Assembly (NCBI GenBank): GCA_965246785.1
Contig: CBDFFM010000006.1
Location: 124,001-188,000, forward strand
From: UBA1952 sp965246785
GTDB taxonomy: Bacteria; Bacteroidota; Bacteroidia; Chitinophagales; Chitinophagaceae
Length of the DNA stretch: 64,000 bases
Reading direction: 5' to 3'
Shown here: piece after piece, positions 7,447-16,578 of the stretch
How positions within the stretch are numbered: the first letter of the stretch is position 1
Layout of the letters: every line of letters begins with the position of its first letter
Program-made: the position numbers and the translations under genes
Notes under the pieces: generated by a model
What the model was told of the DNA's origin: nothing
The model's input: only the letters and a program-made list of their open reading frames with translations
Databases searched by the model: none

Positions 7447-8016
7447 ATGCACATCGGTCTCTACTTCGGCTCCTTTAACCCCATTCACATAGGCCACCTC
7501 ATCATTGCCAATCACGTCCTGCAGCATTCGGAAATTGATAAGCTCTGGTTCATCCTTTCGCCGCACAATCCACTAAAAGATTCGCATAGCTTGCTCAACG
7601 AATATGACCGCCTGCACCTTGTGGAACTTGCCATAAAGGATAATCCCAAATTCCGCGCATCCAATGTAGAGTTCAGCCTTCCGAAACCTTCCTACACGAT
7701 AGACACGCTCACCTACCTGCGGGAAAAATTTCCTTTAGAAAAATTCTCCGTCATTATGGGCGGCGATTCTTTCCAGAACATCAGCCGTTGGAAGAACGCA
7801 GAGCAGCTGCTGGCGGCATACCCGGTCATCGTTTACAATCGTCCCGGCTTTACCGTGATGCCCCCGGAAGGAGCGCACATACAGGTGCTGGACGCGCCAA
7901 TGCTGGACATTTCTGCCTCGTTCATTCGCTCTGAAATCAAGGCGAAGCATTCCGTCCAATATCTCCTGCCGGATACCGTCTGGAAGTACATTTCTGAAAA
8001 CCGCTATTATCTTTAG
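7447..8016 (+). CDS. nadD: Nicotinate-nucleotide adenylyltransferase
   Basis: A 189-residue nucleotidyltransferase that adenylates nicotinate mononucleotide in NAD synthesis. The N-terminal GSFNPIHIGH motif (residues 8-17) and the C-terminal ISASFIRSEI motif are both present, as is the MGGDSFQNISRW segment that contacts substrate. Length fits NadD. It is divergent from feoA and followed after 7 bp by a DUF6498-type membrane protein gene. Confidence 0.94.
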   Translation: MHIGLYFGSFNPIHIGHLIIANHVLQHSEIDKLWFILSPHNPLKDSHSLLNEYDRLHLVELAIKDNPKFRASNVEFSLPKPSYTIDTLTYLREKFPLEKFSVIMGGDSFQNISRWKNAEQLLAAYPVIVYNRPGFTVMPPEGAHIQVLDAPMLDISASFIRSEIKAKHSVQYLLPDTVWKYISENRYYL

Positions 8017-8023
8017 CGGCATT

Positions 8024-8746
8024 GTGAACAACCGCCGGCTACAGCAGACTCCTGCCTACTTAATGCTCATTACGGCAAATGCGTTGCCGGTTTACGGAGC
8101 GATATTGGGCAAGCTGGTTTTCTTTCAGGTGCTTTATCTCTATTGGTTTGAGTGCCTGCTGCTCATTCTTTTTGACCTTGTCCGGATTGCCTGCGCGCAG
8201 GGCAAGACTATTCCGGGATCTGCTGCGCTGAAGGTAAATGGCGTACAGATATCGGATGCAGACCACGACCTGCTGGCATGGCCAAAGATTAAAATGATGT
8301 TCTGGACGGCCCTTATCCGTACGGCGATGCTGCTTTTTTATCTGCTGTTCATTGTAGTTTTTATTGGCTTTCAGGTTACAGATAAGTCGCACCGGCAGGA
8401 TGTATTCGGCGCTATGCTGCTGCACGGCCAGTTTATGCACACGGCAATATGGGCCTTTGTCATTTCCAACATCGTTCAACTGATAGCCGGCTATTTCTAT
8501 AACGGGCAATACCGTGTTCTCTCGCCACGTGCGTACCAGAATTTCTTCTCTGCCCGTGTCATATTAATGCACGTGATGATAGTGGGAAGCACGTTCATTC
8601 ATAAGTTCCTCTTTGAAGGAAAGACCTATGCCGCGAATGGAGAAATATTCTATGTCGGCTTATTCATGCTGATAAAAACACTTGTGGACATCCGGCATTT
8701 TGCGAAAACGCATGAGGCAGAAGACACCGCACTACCCATGATTTAG
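8024..8746 (+). CDS. DUF6498-like multi-pass membrane protein
   Basis: A 240-residue membrane protein with about five or six hydrophobic helices (around residues 12-50, 90-115, 133-157, 172-190, 203-220). The opening NALPVYGAILGKLVFFQVLYLYW resembles the N-terminal signature of DUF6498 proteins. No catalytic motif is seen and the function is unknown. The start given is GTG, 7 bp after nadD; an ATG at 8063 (after the first 13 codons) is an alternative that keeps the first membrane helix. Confidence 0.72.
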   Translation: MNNRRLQQTPAYLMLITANALPVYGAILGKLVFFQVLYLYWFECLLLILFDLVRIACAQGKTIPGSAALKVNGVQISDADHDLLAWPKIKMMFWTALIRTAMLLFYLLFIVVFIGFQVTDKSHRQDVFGAMLLHGQFMHTAIWAFVISNIVQLIAGYFYNGQYRVLSPRAYQNFFSARVILMHVMIVGSTFIHKFLFEGKTYAANGEIFYVGLFMLIKTLVDIRHFAKTHEAEDTALPMI

Positions 8747-8838
8747 CTGCTTCTTCCACGCTCGTTTTACAATCCGGGGAGTGCCTCCAACCCTTACTTT
8801 TAACCGCCCGAAAAATCCGGGCGCGCACAATCTTACTT

Positions 8839-10209
8839 ATGGGCTGGCTTGATAAGCTTTTTGGAAAGGAAGAAAGCAATATAACAACGACAACGTCGGC
8901 GAATAATAACGGCAACCCCTTCGCGGGACTGGAAGGCATCCGCTTCGGCCGATACAGCGACAACAATAAATCATACGCCAAAACCCAAAGCTGGTACATC
9001 GCCGAAGACCGCTATAAGGAGAAGGCTTACCCCGAAACCTTTGCCGCGCTATTTGACTACATCCGGGACGAGGCTGAGGACAACCTCACGTTCCGGCCCG
9101 ACGGCAAGGCTTTCTCTTTTGAGCTGACGCAAGGCTCCAAGAAAGTTTATGGCGAGTGCGATGGCGACCACCTGGTTGTCCGCGCGCCCATCGCGCTGAT
9201 GGAGCAGCCAAGCAATGCAGTAATGCGCCGGTTGCTGGAGCTGAATTTCTCGCTCTTCTACAGCCGTTGCGCGCTGGACGATAAGGGAACGCTTTGCATG
9301 GTCTTTGACACAACAGTGCCCATGGCTTCACCCAACAAGATGTACTACGGCCTGCGTGAAATCGCCAAGTTCGCCGACCGGCAGGATGACCTGCTAGTCT
9401 CTGACTTCGCCACGTTGAAGCCCACTGATACGGGCCACATCCAGCCGCTACCCGAAAAGGAGTTGGACGTGAAGTACACTTACTTCCGCAAGTGGATTCA
9501 GGATACGCTGACGCGCACGGGCGAGCTAAATGCCGATTCGTTTTCCGGTGCCATTGCCTATGCCTATCTCACATTGCTTTACCGTATAGACTTTCTTATT
9601 GTACCAGAGGCGAAGCTCATGGCTGACTTAGAGCAGGTGAACACGCTTTACTGGAATAAAAAGGACGAAACGCCCATTGTAGAGCGTAACGCGATGCTTA
9701 AAGAAGGTATCCGCAAGCTACTGGATGTAACGCGGGAACAATTTGCCGACGGCGTTTATCGTTCCAAAGGCACCTTCGCCATCACGCCCGTGCCGCCGCC
9801 GGATAAAGTGAAGGAGCACGTGCAGGCCGCCAACAAGGATGCTGTCTGGTACGTGGACAATAAGTACCCCGACCTTGCGCTGATGCTGAATGAGTACGGC
9901 CTCGTCTATAACCAGTTTACCTACTCCATGCCTGCCGTCGTCACCGAGCTGACCACCATTTATATGGCCATTATGCACGCCGATTTTTTCCGCGACCTCG
10001 GCATGGCTCCGCTTTTCTATAACCCTGATACAAAAACCCTAGACAAAGCGCTTATTACCCGTGCCATAGACGCCGCAATCGCCCGCTGGCCCGACAAATA
10101 CGTGGGCCTGAGATGGGCGCACGATAAGATTAAATACGATAGCCTCTGGGACTTCGGCTACAGCTTTTCTGAACAAGTCGTGAACCTGAATCTGGAAGTG
10201 AAACGATAA
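8839..10209 (+). CDS. Uncharacterised protein with YbjN/secretion-chaperone-like N-terminal region
   Basis: A 456-residue soluble protein without signal peptide or membrane segment. After a short low-complexity stretch (ITTTTSANNNGN), residues about 50-180 (FSFELTQGSKKVYGE, VVRAPIALMEQPS, LLELNFSLFYSRCALDDKGTL) resemble the alpha/beta fold of YbjN and type III secretion chaperones. The rest is helical and unrecognised (IEPE-like acidic and WP/WAHDK segments). The following protease gene ends in a similar domain, so the two may work together in the cytoplasm. The fold call is from pattern only; no function can be assigned. Confidence 0.7.
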   Translation: MGWLDKLFGKEESNITTTTSANNNGNPFAGLEGIRFGRYSDNNKSYAKTQSWYIAEDRYKEKAYPETFAALFDYIRDEAEDNLTFRPDGKAFSFELTQGSKKVYGECDGDHLVVRAPIALMEQPSNAVMRRLLELNFSLFYSRCALDDKGTLCMVFDTTVPMASPNKMYYGLREIAKFADRQDDLLVSDFATLKPTDTGHIQPLPEKELDVKYTYFRKWIQDTLTRTGELNADSFSGAIAYAYLTLLYRIDFLIVPEAKLMADLEQVNTLYWNKKDETPIVERNAMLKEGIRKLLDVTREQFADGVYRSKGTFAITPVPPPDKVKEHVQAANKDAVWYVDNKYPDLALMLNEYGLVYNQFTYSMPAVVTELTTIYMAIMHADFFRDLGMAPLFYNPDTKTLDKALITRAIDAAIARWPDKYVGLRWAHDKIKYDSLWDFGYSFSEQVVNLNLEVKR

Positions 10210-10211
10210 TA

Positions 10212-10309
10212 TTTCACGCAACGGACGCGGCGGTTGCGCAGCGTCTGCAACGCTTTAATTCTACTTATCGTTGCGTCCGCCGCGTCTCCTTCACGTCCGT
10301 TGCGTGAAA
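10212..10309. repeat. Inverted repeat with ACGCAACGGACG words
   Basis: A perfect 16-bp inverted repeat (TTTCACGCAACGGACG at 10212-10227, complement at 10294-10309) with further paired CGGCGG and CCGCCG words inside. It fills most of the gap between the 8839 gene and the protease gene. It belongs to the same class of word-repeat hairpins as those at 4.8, 5.4 and 7.3 kb, but with a different word. Confidence 0.82.
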
Positions 10310-10325
10310 CAAATCAACACAGACA

Positions 10326-11429
10326 ATGTCCATCCAAGAAACCATAGAGCGCTACCAGGCCGCCGTCGTCCAGATAGCCACCAAGACTGGCACCGGCACT
10401 GGCTTCTACCTGCCTGCTTACGACCTCATCGTCACTAACAATCATGTCATCCGCGACCAGCGGCAGGCCACCATTAAAGGCCGCAACTTTGACAAGCAAC
10501 TCTCCAAAGTCGTCTTCGCCGATGAGCGCTACGACCTTGCTTTCCTCCTCCCGCCGCAAAATGTCAACGACTTCCCCGACCTCCGCCTCGGCGACTACGG
10601 CGCGCTGCATGATGGTGACGAGGTGCTTGCTATCGGCCATCCTTACGGCCTCAACTATACTGCTACACAGGGCGTCGTCTCCCGAGTTGACCGAGTGCAG
10701 CAAGGCATCCATTACATTCAGATAGACGCCGCCATCAACCCCGGCAACTCTGGCGGTCCGCTCGTAAATCAAAACGGAGAGGTGGTAGGCGTGAACACGT
10801 TCATCATTAAAGGCGGCGACAACCTCGGCTTCGCGCTGCCTGCTTCTTATTTGAAGGACGCACTTGAGCAATACCAGCCCGTCCGCGGCGAGGTCGTTAT
10901 TCGCTGCCCGTCGTGCAGTACCCTCGTTACCAAAGCCACGCTGGACAATGGCAAGTATTGCCCTAACTGCGGGACGAAAATTGAGTTTCCTAAGCAGGAC
11001 GCTTCCGACGAGACGCCCGTAACTGGCATTGCCAAAACGGTGGAAGACATCCTTACTAACCTTGGCCACAACGTGGAGCTGTCCCGCGCAGGCATCAACC
11101 GCTGGGAAGTGGAGGAGGGCAGCGCCAAAATCAAAATCGCCTACAACCCTGACAACTACTTCGTCATCTCCGATGCCTTCCTCTGCAAGCTGCCGCGCCA
11201 GAACATCGGCGCCGTGTATCAATATATGCTGAAGGAGAACTACACCCTGCATGGCAAGCTCTTTTCGCTACAAGGCGACAACATCGTGCTGTCATCGCTG
11301 CTGTATGATTTGGAGCTTACCGCGGAGACGGGTGAGACGATGTTCAAGGATTTATTCCAGCGGGCCGACTTTTATGATACGCTCCTGATGGAGCAATACG
11401 GCTGCCAGCCTATTCTGGAAGAAAGCTAA
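10326..11429 (+). CDS. Trypsin-like serine protease fused to zinc ribbon and YbjN-like domain
   Basis: A 367-residue protein in three parts. Residues 1-185 are a compact trypsin/HtrA-type protease with catalytic His40 (TNNHVI), Asp70 (RYDLAFL) and Ser142 (NPGNSGGP). A zinc ribbon follows with C194-P-S-C197 and C212-P-N-C215. Residues about 235-367 (LPRQNIGAVYQYMLKENYTLHG, VLSSLLYDLELTAETGETMF) resemble a YbjN/secretion-chaperone-type domain. No signal peptide or membrane helix is present, so it should act in the cytoplasm, unlike DegP or DegS, and there is no PDZ domain. It follows the 8839 gene, which seems to carry a related domain. Substrate is unknown. Confidence 0.82.
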   Translation: MSIQETIERYQAAVVQIATKTGTGTGFYLPAYDLIVTNNHVIRDQRQATIKGRNFDKQLSKVVFADERYDLAFLLPPQNVNDFPDLRLGDYGALHDGDEVLAIGHPYGLNYTATQGVVSRVDRVQQGIHYIQIDAAINPGNSGGPLVNQNGEVVGVNTFIIKGGDNLGFALPASYLKDALEQYQPVRGEVVIRCPSCSTLVTKATLDNGKYCPNCGTKIEFPKQDASDETPVTGIAKTVEDILTNLGHNVELSRAGINRWEVEEGSAKIKIAYNPDNYFVISDAFLCKLPRQNIGAVYQYMLKENYTLHGKLFSLQGDNIVLSSLLYDLELTAETGETMFKDLFQRADFYDTLLMEQYGCQPILEES

Positions 11430-11436
11430 CCACACC

Positions 11437-11466
11437 CGGTCGGGCTGCTCCGGAGCGGTATGACCG
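11437..11466. repeat. GGTCGGGCTGC-type hairpin, copy 1
   Basis: A 30-nt hairpin between the protease and FKBP genes: CGGTCGGGCTGCTCC then GGAGCGGTATGACCG. Similar hairpins lie at 27428-27513 and 32571-32598, always between genes. There is no T-run after it, so it is not a clear terminator. Confidence 0.7.
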
Positions 11467-11487
11467 ATTCTGATAAACACAAAACAA

Positions 11488-11922
11488 ATGAGCTTACAAA
11501 ACAAACTCCGGGAAATGCTCGGACAAAAAACAACCCAACAAATGGAACAACAAACCCAATTCCTCGAAGAAAACAGCAAGCGCGAAGGCGTCGTCACCCT
11601 GCCATCCGGTCTTCAGTACGAAATCCTGCAGGAAGGCTCCGGCGAGAAGCCGTCCGACACCAGCCGCGTAACCGTTCACTACGAAGGCCGCCTCTCTGAC
11701 GGCAACGTCTTTGATTCCTCCTACAAGCGCGGCCAGCCTGCCACATTCGGCGTGCGCCAAGTCATCTCCGGCTGGACGGAAGCCCTACAGTTGATGCCTG
11801 TCGGCTCCAAGTGGCGGCTGTTTATTCCTTCCGAGCTTGGCTATGGTGCACGCGGCGCAGGCGGCTCCATTCCGCCAAATGCGGTGCTCGTCTTTGACGT
11901 GGAACTGCTCAGCTTTGCATAA
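11488..11922 (+). CDS. FKBP-type peptidyl-prolyl cis-trans isomerase
   Basis: A 144-residue protein with an N-terminal helical stretch (residues 1-33, Gln-rich) and a C-terminal FKBP domain (about 40-144). The domain carries TVHYEGRLSDGNVFDSSY, the GVRQVISGWTEAL active-site segment and LGYGARGAGGSIPPNA, with the usual aromatic residues of the proline pocket. It speeds proline isomerisation in protein folding. There is no signal peptide, so a cytoplasmic FklB-like enzyme is most likely. A strong terminator follows at 12008-12038. Confidence 0.93.
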   Translation: MSLQNKLREMLGQKTTQQMEQQTQFLEENSKREGVVTLPSGLQYEILQEGSGEKPSDTSRVTVHYEGRLSDGNVFDSSYKRGQPATFGVRQVISGWTEALQLMPVGSKWRLFIPSELGYGARGAGGSIPPNAVLVFDVELLSFA

Positions 11923-12007
11923 GCGAGCGACTTAAAATCGTTTGTTATCAAAAGCCGGAATTATTTCCGGGCCAAAAACCGCTACGGCGTTCTACTGCCG
12001 GATTGTT

Positions 12008-12038
12008 AGCGCCGCCCCTACGGGCGGCGCTTAACTTT
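12008..12038 (+). terminator. Rho-independent terminator after the FKBP gene
   Basis: A 10-bp GC-rich stem (AGCGCCGCCC, loop CTAC, GGGCGGCGCT) followed by TAACTTTT. It separates the FKBP transcript from the large adhesin gene downstream. Confidence 0.7.
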
Positions 12039-12098
12039 TGACTAAAAAGCGCGCACAGAAGCGCAGGATACTTTGGCCGTGCCGTCCAAAACACCCAC

Positions 12099-15000
12099 AT
12101 GCACGCACCTATACTTCCACCCCGTTTTCTGCCCGTTCTGCTGCTCCTCCTCCTCCTGCTCTCGCACTTCGCGAAGGCACAGCTCGTTTGTCCTACGAAT
12201 GTTGACTTAGAGTCAGGCAACACTACTAACTGGAATTTCTACATCGGCTATGCCACCGGCGCCTCTACGCTGCCGTCGCTGTCGTCCTCTTCGCCCATCT
12301 CCGGCAGGCATAGCATTACCAGCGGCAGCGGCACTGATTACTATGGCGGCTTTCCGGTGGTCTGTCCCGGCGCGGGCAGCTATTCCATGAAGCTCGGCAA
12401 CAGCAACATCGGTGCCGAGGTTGACCAGGCGCGCTACTTGGTGAGTGTGCCGGCAAACGTCAATAACTACAGCCTCATCTACCGCTATGCCGTGGTGTTT
12501 GAAGACCCGCAGCACAGCTATTATGAACAGCCCTACTTCCGTGTGCGGGCTTATGACCAAAGCACTGGTGCCGTTATCAACTGCAGCTACTACTATTACG
12601 TGTCGCAAAGTGGCCTCCCCGGATTCCAGACCAGCCCGAATGCCTACGGCGTTTATTATAAGAACTGGACGACCTCCTCGCTTAATCTGTCTGGCATGGC
12701 CGGCAAGAATGTGGTGATAGAATTTACTGCTGCTGACTGTGCCCTCGGCGGCCACATGGGATACGGCTATGTGGACATGACCTGTGGCCTCTTCGCCATC
12801 AGCAACAATAACTGCGCAGGCACACCTACTTCGCCGCTTACCGCGCCCGCCGGCTTCAAGAGCTACATGTGGTACAACAGTAATTACTCCACGCTCGTGG
12901 ATACGACGCGCACCATCGCTGCTCCCTCCACGTCCACACCTACCGTTTACCATGTTATTCTCACGCCGTATCCGGGCTATGGCTGCACGGACACACTGAC
13001 TACATCGGTGGTGTCCTCTTCGCTAACGGTAAACGCAGGCGCCGACACGAGCGTTTGCAACAGCGCCAATGTGCCCTTGCAGGCAAGCGCTGCTGGCAAC
13101 GGTGCTCCGTACACCTATTCATGGCTACCCACAACAGGACTAAGCTGCAGTACATGTACTAACCCGACGGCCAACCCCGCAAGCACTACGAATTATGTAT
13201 TGACAGTTTCCGACGCCAACGGCTGCATGAAGTCCGATACAGTCAAAGTGAAGGCGCGCCCGTCAGTCAGCACCACGTCGCATTTTCCTGCCTGCGGCAA
13301 TGTTGGCTCCGTCTCTGCCACCGGAAGCTGGGGCACGCCGCCTTACACCTATTCCTGGAATACCAGCCCGATGCAGTTTACGGCAAACGCATACAGCCTG
13401 CTGGCGGGGGCTTATTCAGTAACGGTAAAGGACAGTAAAAACTGTACGGCTACCGCCAGCGTAAGCCTCGTGCAGCCGCAGCCATTCACCGCATCTATTG
13501 GCAGCGCCACTAACGCAGCATGCAATGGTACAAGCATGGGCAGCGCTACCGTAGTGACCGCCAATGCTGCGCTGCCTATTGCCTATTCCTGGAACACTGC
13601 TCCCTCCCAACGCAGCCCCATAGCAACCAACCTTTACGCCGGCACTTACATAGCCACGGTCACAGATGCCGACGGCTGTACGGATACTGCGATAGCCGTA
13701 ATTACCCAGCCGGCGCAGCTATCCGCGACTATGACAAAGGCAGACGTCTCCTGCTTCGGCGGAACAACCGGCACGGCAACTGTTACAGCAAGCGGCGGGA
13801 CGACGCCATATGCATATAGCTGGAATACCATCCCGGCACAGACAAGCGCAACGGCTGCTAATCTCAGCACCGGCGCGCGCAGCGTTACGGTCATAGACGC
13901 TAAAGGTTGCATCATTACTGCAAGCGTGAATATTGGGCAACCGGCTGCATTGGCCATTACAGCAACAAAGACAGACGTCCTTTGCTTTAATGGCAACACT
14001 GGCAGTGTGGCGGCAGCAGTCAGCGGAGGCACGCCCCCTTACAGCTATGTGTGGAATACCTTGCCTGCGCAGACGGGTACGATGGCGCAGGCACTTCCTG
14101 CAGGCAGCTATACCGCCACCGTTATAGATAGTAAAGGCTGTACTGCTTCCACGAGTGTAATTATTAGCCAGCCGGCACAGCTTTCCGGCAGCATTACAAA
14201 GACAGACGTAAGCTGCGCTGGCGGCGCTAATGGCGCGGCAACGGTTACGCCTTCCGGCGGAAAGCAGCCTTATAGCTACGCCTGGAATACTTCGCCGGCG
14301 CAGACAACGCCTGTGGTAAGCAATCTTGTCGCAGGCTCTTACAGCATCGTCATTATGGACAGCAATGGCTGCACGAAGTCCTCTACTATCACCATTGCAC
14401 AGCCGGCCCTGCTGACGGCAAGCAGCAGCATTACCAATGTTAGTTGCTATGGCGGCGTAAATGGCACGGCAAGCGTTACCGCTTCTGGCGGTACGATGCC
14501 TTACAGCTATTTGTGGAATACGTTTCCCAGCCAAGCCGCCGCAATAGCAACTGGTCTCCCTGCCGGGAATTACACGGCTACTGTTAGCGATGCAAAAGGC
14601 TGCACGGCAATTGTATCAGCCACCATTGCGCAACCGACACGGCTAAGCTTAAGCACAACGAAAACGGCGGTAAGCTGCTACGGTTTGAATAACGGCACAG
14701 CTACTGCTATCGCCGCCGGCGGCACAATGCCTTACAGCTACGGTTGGAGCACAGCGCCGGCGCAAACGGCTGCCACCGCATCAGGATTTGGCGCGGGCAC
14801 ATTCTCCGTAACCGTGACAGACGACAAGGGCTGCACCGCCAGCGATAGCGTAAGCATCACCCAGCCCGCGCAACTGACGGGCAGCTTTATGCCATCGCGC
14901 CTGGCTTGCTTCGGCGATAAAAACGGCACGGCTGCAGCAACGGTTTCCGGCGGAACGCCGCCTTACGCCTACGCATGGAATACATCGCCCGTCCAGACAA

Positions 15001-16547
15001 GCGCAACGGCAACCGGCCTCGTCGCCGGAACGTATAGCCTCTCCGCTACGGATGCTAATGGCTGCACAATCACGCTTATAGATTCCGTTCAGCAGCCTTC
15101 TAAGGTGATTGCAACGGCTGCCATCACGCACGCGCAATGCTATGGGGCTATGGGCGCTATTGCCATGCTGCCATCTGGCGGAACGCCGCCTTATGCCTAC
15201 GTATGGAACGTAAGCCCCAACGCGAATACGCCCAACAGCGGCCCGCTGCCCGCCGGCGCTTACACGACTACCATTACTGACTCGGCAGGTTGTGCGCTCA
15301 CCATTGCCGCCGTCATTGCACAGCCGCAAAAACTGACATTAACCGGCAGCGTGGTGAAGCAGCCCTGCAAGTGGGGAGCGGAAGGCACTTTGAGCGTAAC
15401 GGTATCCGGTGGTACTGCGCCCTATGCGTATCTGTGGAATACCGTGCCTAGGCAAACCTCACCGCTGGCAAGCAAGCTCACGACCGGCAGCTATCGTGTC
15501 GTTGTAACAGACAGCGCGGGATGCACAGACACAGCACAGCTTCCCCTGCAAAGCCTGCCTATCAGCATTACCGCTGAACGCGACCAAAGCCTCTGCCTCG
15601 GCAAGTCTGCGATGCTCCATGCGGCTGGCGGCACGAGTTACCGCTGGTGGCCTAATGCCGGCCTGAGCTGCCTGGCCTGTACCGACCCGGTTGCATCGCC
15701 CGCGCAGACGACCCAATACTTTGTGGTGGGAACGGATGCGAACGGATGCACAGATACAGCGCGCACGCTTATTACTGTCATTCAGCACCAGTCGGTGAGC
15801 ATTGGGCCGGCGCAGGACATTTGTGTGGGTGGAGTTGCGGGACTTTCTGCGCAAGGCGGCAAGAGCTACCTGTGGCTGCCTGCGGATGGATTAGATAATC
15901 CTGCGAGCGCCACGCCGCAGACCGGGCCGCTCATGGCTTCACGCACTTACAAGGTAGTCATCGGTAATAATAGCTGCTTCTCTGATACGCTGAGTCAGAC
16001 GGTGAATGTGCATCCCGCGCCGCGCATTCAGCTTGGCCCGGACTTCCACGGCATTTCAGGTGCGAGCATTCCTTTGGAAGCGAAGAGTGAAGACGTAAGC
16101 AGCATTGTATGGATGCCTGCCGGAGGCCTGAGCTGCGCCAATTGCTTTACGCCCACAGCAACGCTGAATGGTAACATCACCTACGTAGCAACGGTGAGCA
16201 ATAGCTGGGGCTGCACGGCTTCGGATACGCTCAATATTGCCGTAGGCTGCGACGAGGCTGCCTTCTACATGGCCAACACCTTTACACCGAACGGCGATGG
16301 CCAAAACGACCGATTTTTCCCGCAGGGCAAGGGCGTTAGTAAAGTGGCGCACTTCGCCATCTACGACCGCTGGGGCGAGAACGTATTCAGTGTTTCCAAT
16401 ATGGACGTGAACACGCCGGACGGCGGCTGGGACGGCACCTATAAGGGCCTTGCGGTAAAGCCTGATGTGTATCTCTACGTCATTGAAGCGAAGTGCGCCG
16501 ACGGCTCACCGGTAGTGGTGCGCGGCGATGTGGCGCTTATCCGATAG
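12099..16547 (+). CDS. SprB-repeat adhesin with T9SS type B (gliding C-terminal) domain
   Basis: A 1482-residue exported protein. A signal peptide (ending FAKAQ) is followed by an N-terminal domain of about 220 residues (SGNTTNW...DCALGGHMGYGYVDM) shared with the 36306 protein, then Ig/PKD-like segments. Ten SprB-type repeats of about 76 residues follow (residues about 385-1153), each with a C-(F/Y)-G-G/N start, SGGTPPY(A/S)Y-W-NT centre and DxxGC end. More PKD-like units and a C-terminal CHU_C domain (ANTFTPNGDGQND...YDRWGE...DGGWDGTYKG) close it. CHU_C marks type B cargo of the type IX system; SprB of Flavobacterium is the moving gliding adhesin. The PorP/SprF gene just downstream is the expected partner for export or anchoring. 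Confidence 0.93.
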   Translation: MHAPILPPRFLPVLLLLLLLLSHFAKAQLVCPTNVDLESGNTTNWNFYIGYATGASTLPSLSSSSPISGRHSITSGSGTDYYGGFPVVCPGAGSYSMKLGNSNIGAEVDQARYLVSVPANVNNYSLIYRYAVVFEDPQHSYYEQPYFRVRAYDQSTGAVINCSYYYYVSQSGLPGFQTSPNAYGVYYKNWTTSSLNLSGMAGKNVVIEFTAADCALGGHMGYGYVDMTCGLFAISNNNCAGTPTSPLTAPAGFKSYMWYNSNYSTLVDTTRTIAAPSTSTPTVYHVILTPYPGYGCTDTLTTSVVSSSLTVNAGADTSVCNSANVPLQASAAGNGAPYTYSWLPTTGLSCSTCTNPTANPASTTNYVLTVSDANGCMKSDTVKVKARPSVSTTSHFPACGNVGSVSATGSWGTPPYTYSWNTSPMQFTANAYSLLAGAYSVTVKDSKNCTATASVSLVQPQPFTASIGSATNAACNGTSMGSATVVTANAALPIAYSWNTAPSQRSPIATNLYAGTYIATVTDADGCTDTAIAVITQPAQLSATMTKADVSCFGGTTGTATVTASGGTTPYAYSWNTIPAQTSATAANLSTGARSVTVIDAKGCIITASVNIGQPAALAITATKTDVLCFNGNTGSVAAAVSGGTPPYSYVWNTLPAQTGTMAQALPAGSYTATVIDSKGCTASTSVIISQPAQLSGSITKTDVSCAGGANGAATVTPSGGKQPYSYAWNTSPAQTTPVVSNLVAGSYSIVIMDSNGCTKSSTITIAQPALLTASSSITNVSCYGGVNGTASVTASGGTMPYSYLWNTFPSQAAAIATGLPAGNYTATVSDAKGCTAIVSATIAQPTRLSLSTTKTAVSCYGLNNGTATAIAAGGTMPYSYGWSTAPAQTAATASGFGAGTFSVTVTDDKGCTASDSVSITQPAQLTGSFMPSRLACFGDKNGTAAATVSGGTPPYAYAWNTSPVQTSATATGLVAGTYSLSATDANGCTITLIDSVQQPSKVIATAAITHAQCYGAMGAIAMLPSGGTPPYAYVWNVSPNANTPNSGPLPAGAYTTTITDSAGCALTIAAVIAQPQKLTLTGSVVKQPCKWGAEGTLSVTVSGGTAPYAYLWNTVPRQTSPLASKLTTGSYRVVVTDSAGCTDTAQLPLQSLPISITAERDQSLCLGKSAMLHAAGGTSYRWWPNAGLSCLACTDPVASPAQTTQYFVVGTDANGCTDTARTLITVIQHQSVSIGPAQDICVGGVAGLSAQGGKSYLWLPADGLDNPASATPQTGPLMASRTYKVVIGNNSCFSDTLSQTVNVHPAPRIQLGPDFHGISGASIPLEAKSEDVSSIVWMPAGGLSCANCFTPTATLNGNITYVATVSNSWGCTASDTLNIAVGCDEAAFYMANTFTPNGDGQNDRFFPQGKGVSKVAHFAIYDRWGENVFSVSNMDVNTPDGGWDGTYKGLAVKPDVYLYVIEAKCADGSPVVVRGDVALIR
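13258..15560 (+). repeat. Ten tandem SprB-type coding repeats
   Basis: An in-frame tandem array with a period near 230 bp inside the adhesin gene. Units are diverged at DNA level but keep QPAQL at the boundary and TPPYAY-WNT in the middle. Such arrays commonly change length by recombination, so copy number may vary between strains. Confidence 0.88.
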
Positions 16548-16578
16548 ACCAATCTTATCAACAAAACATTCATCGCAC

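Noticed and set aside
10314..11252. Long open frame antisense to the protease gene
   Set aside because: It mirrors the real gene's codon pattern, has no domain or signal and conflicts with the clear triad-bearing gene on the other strand.
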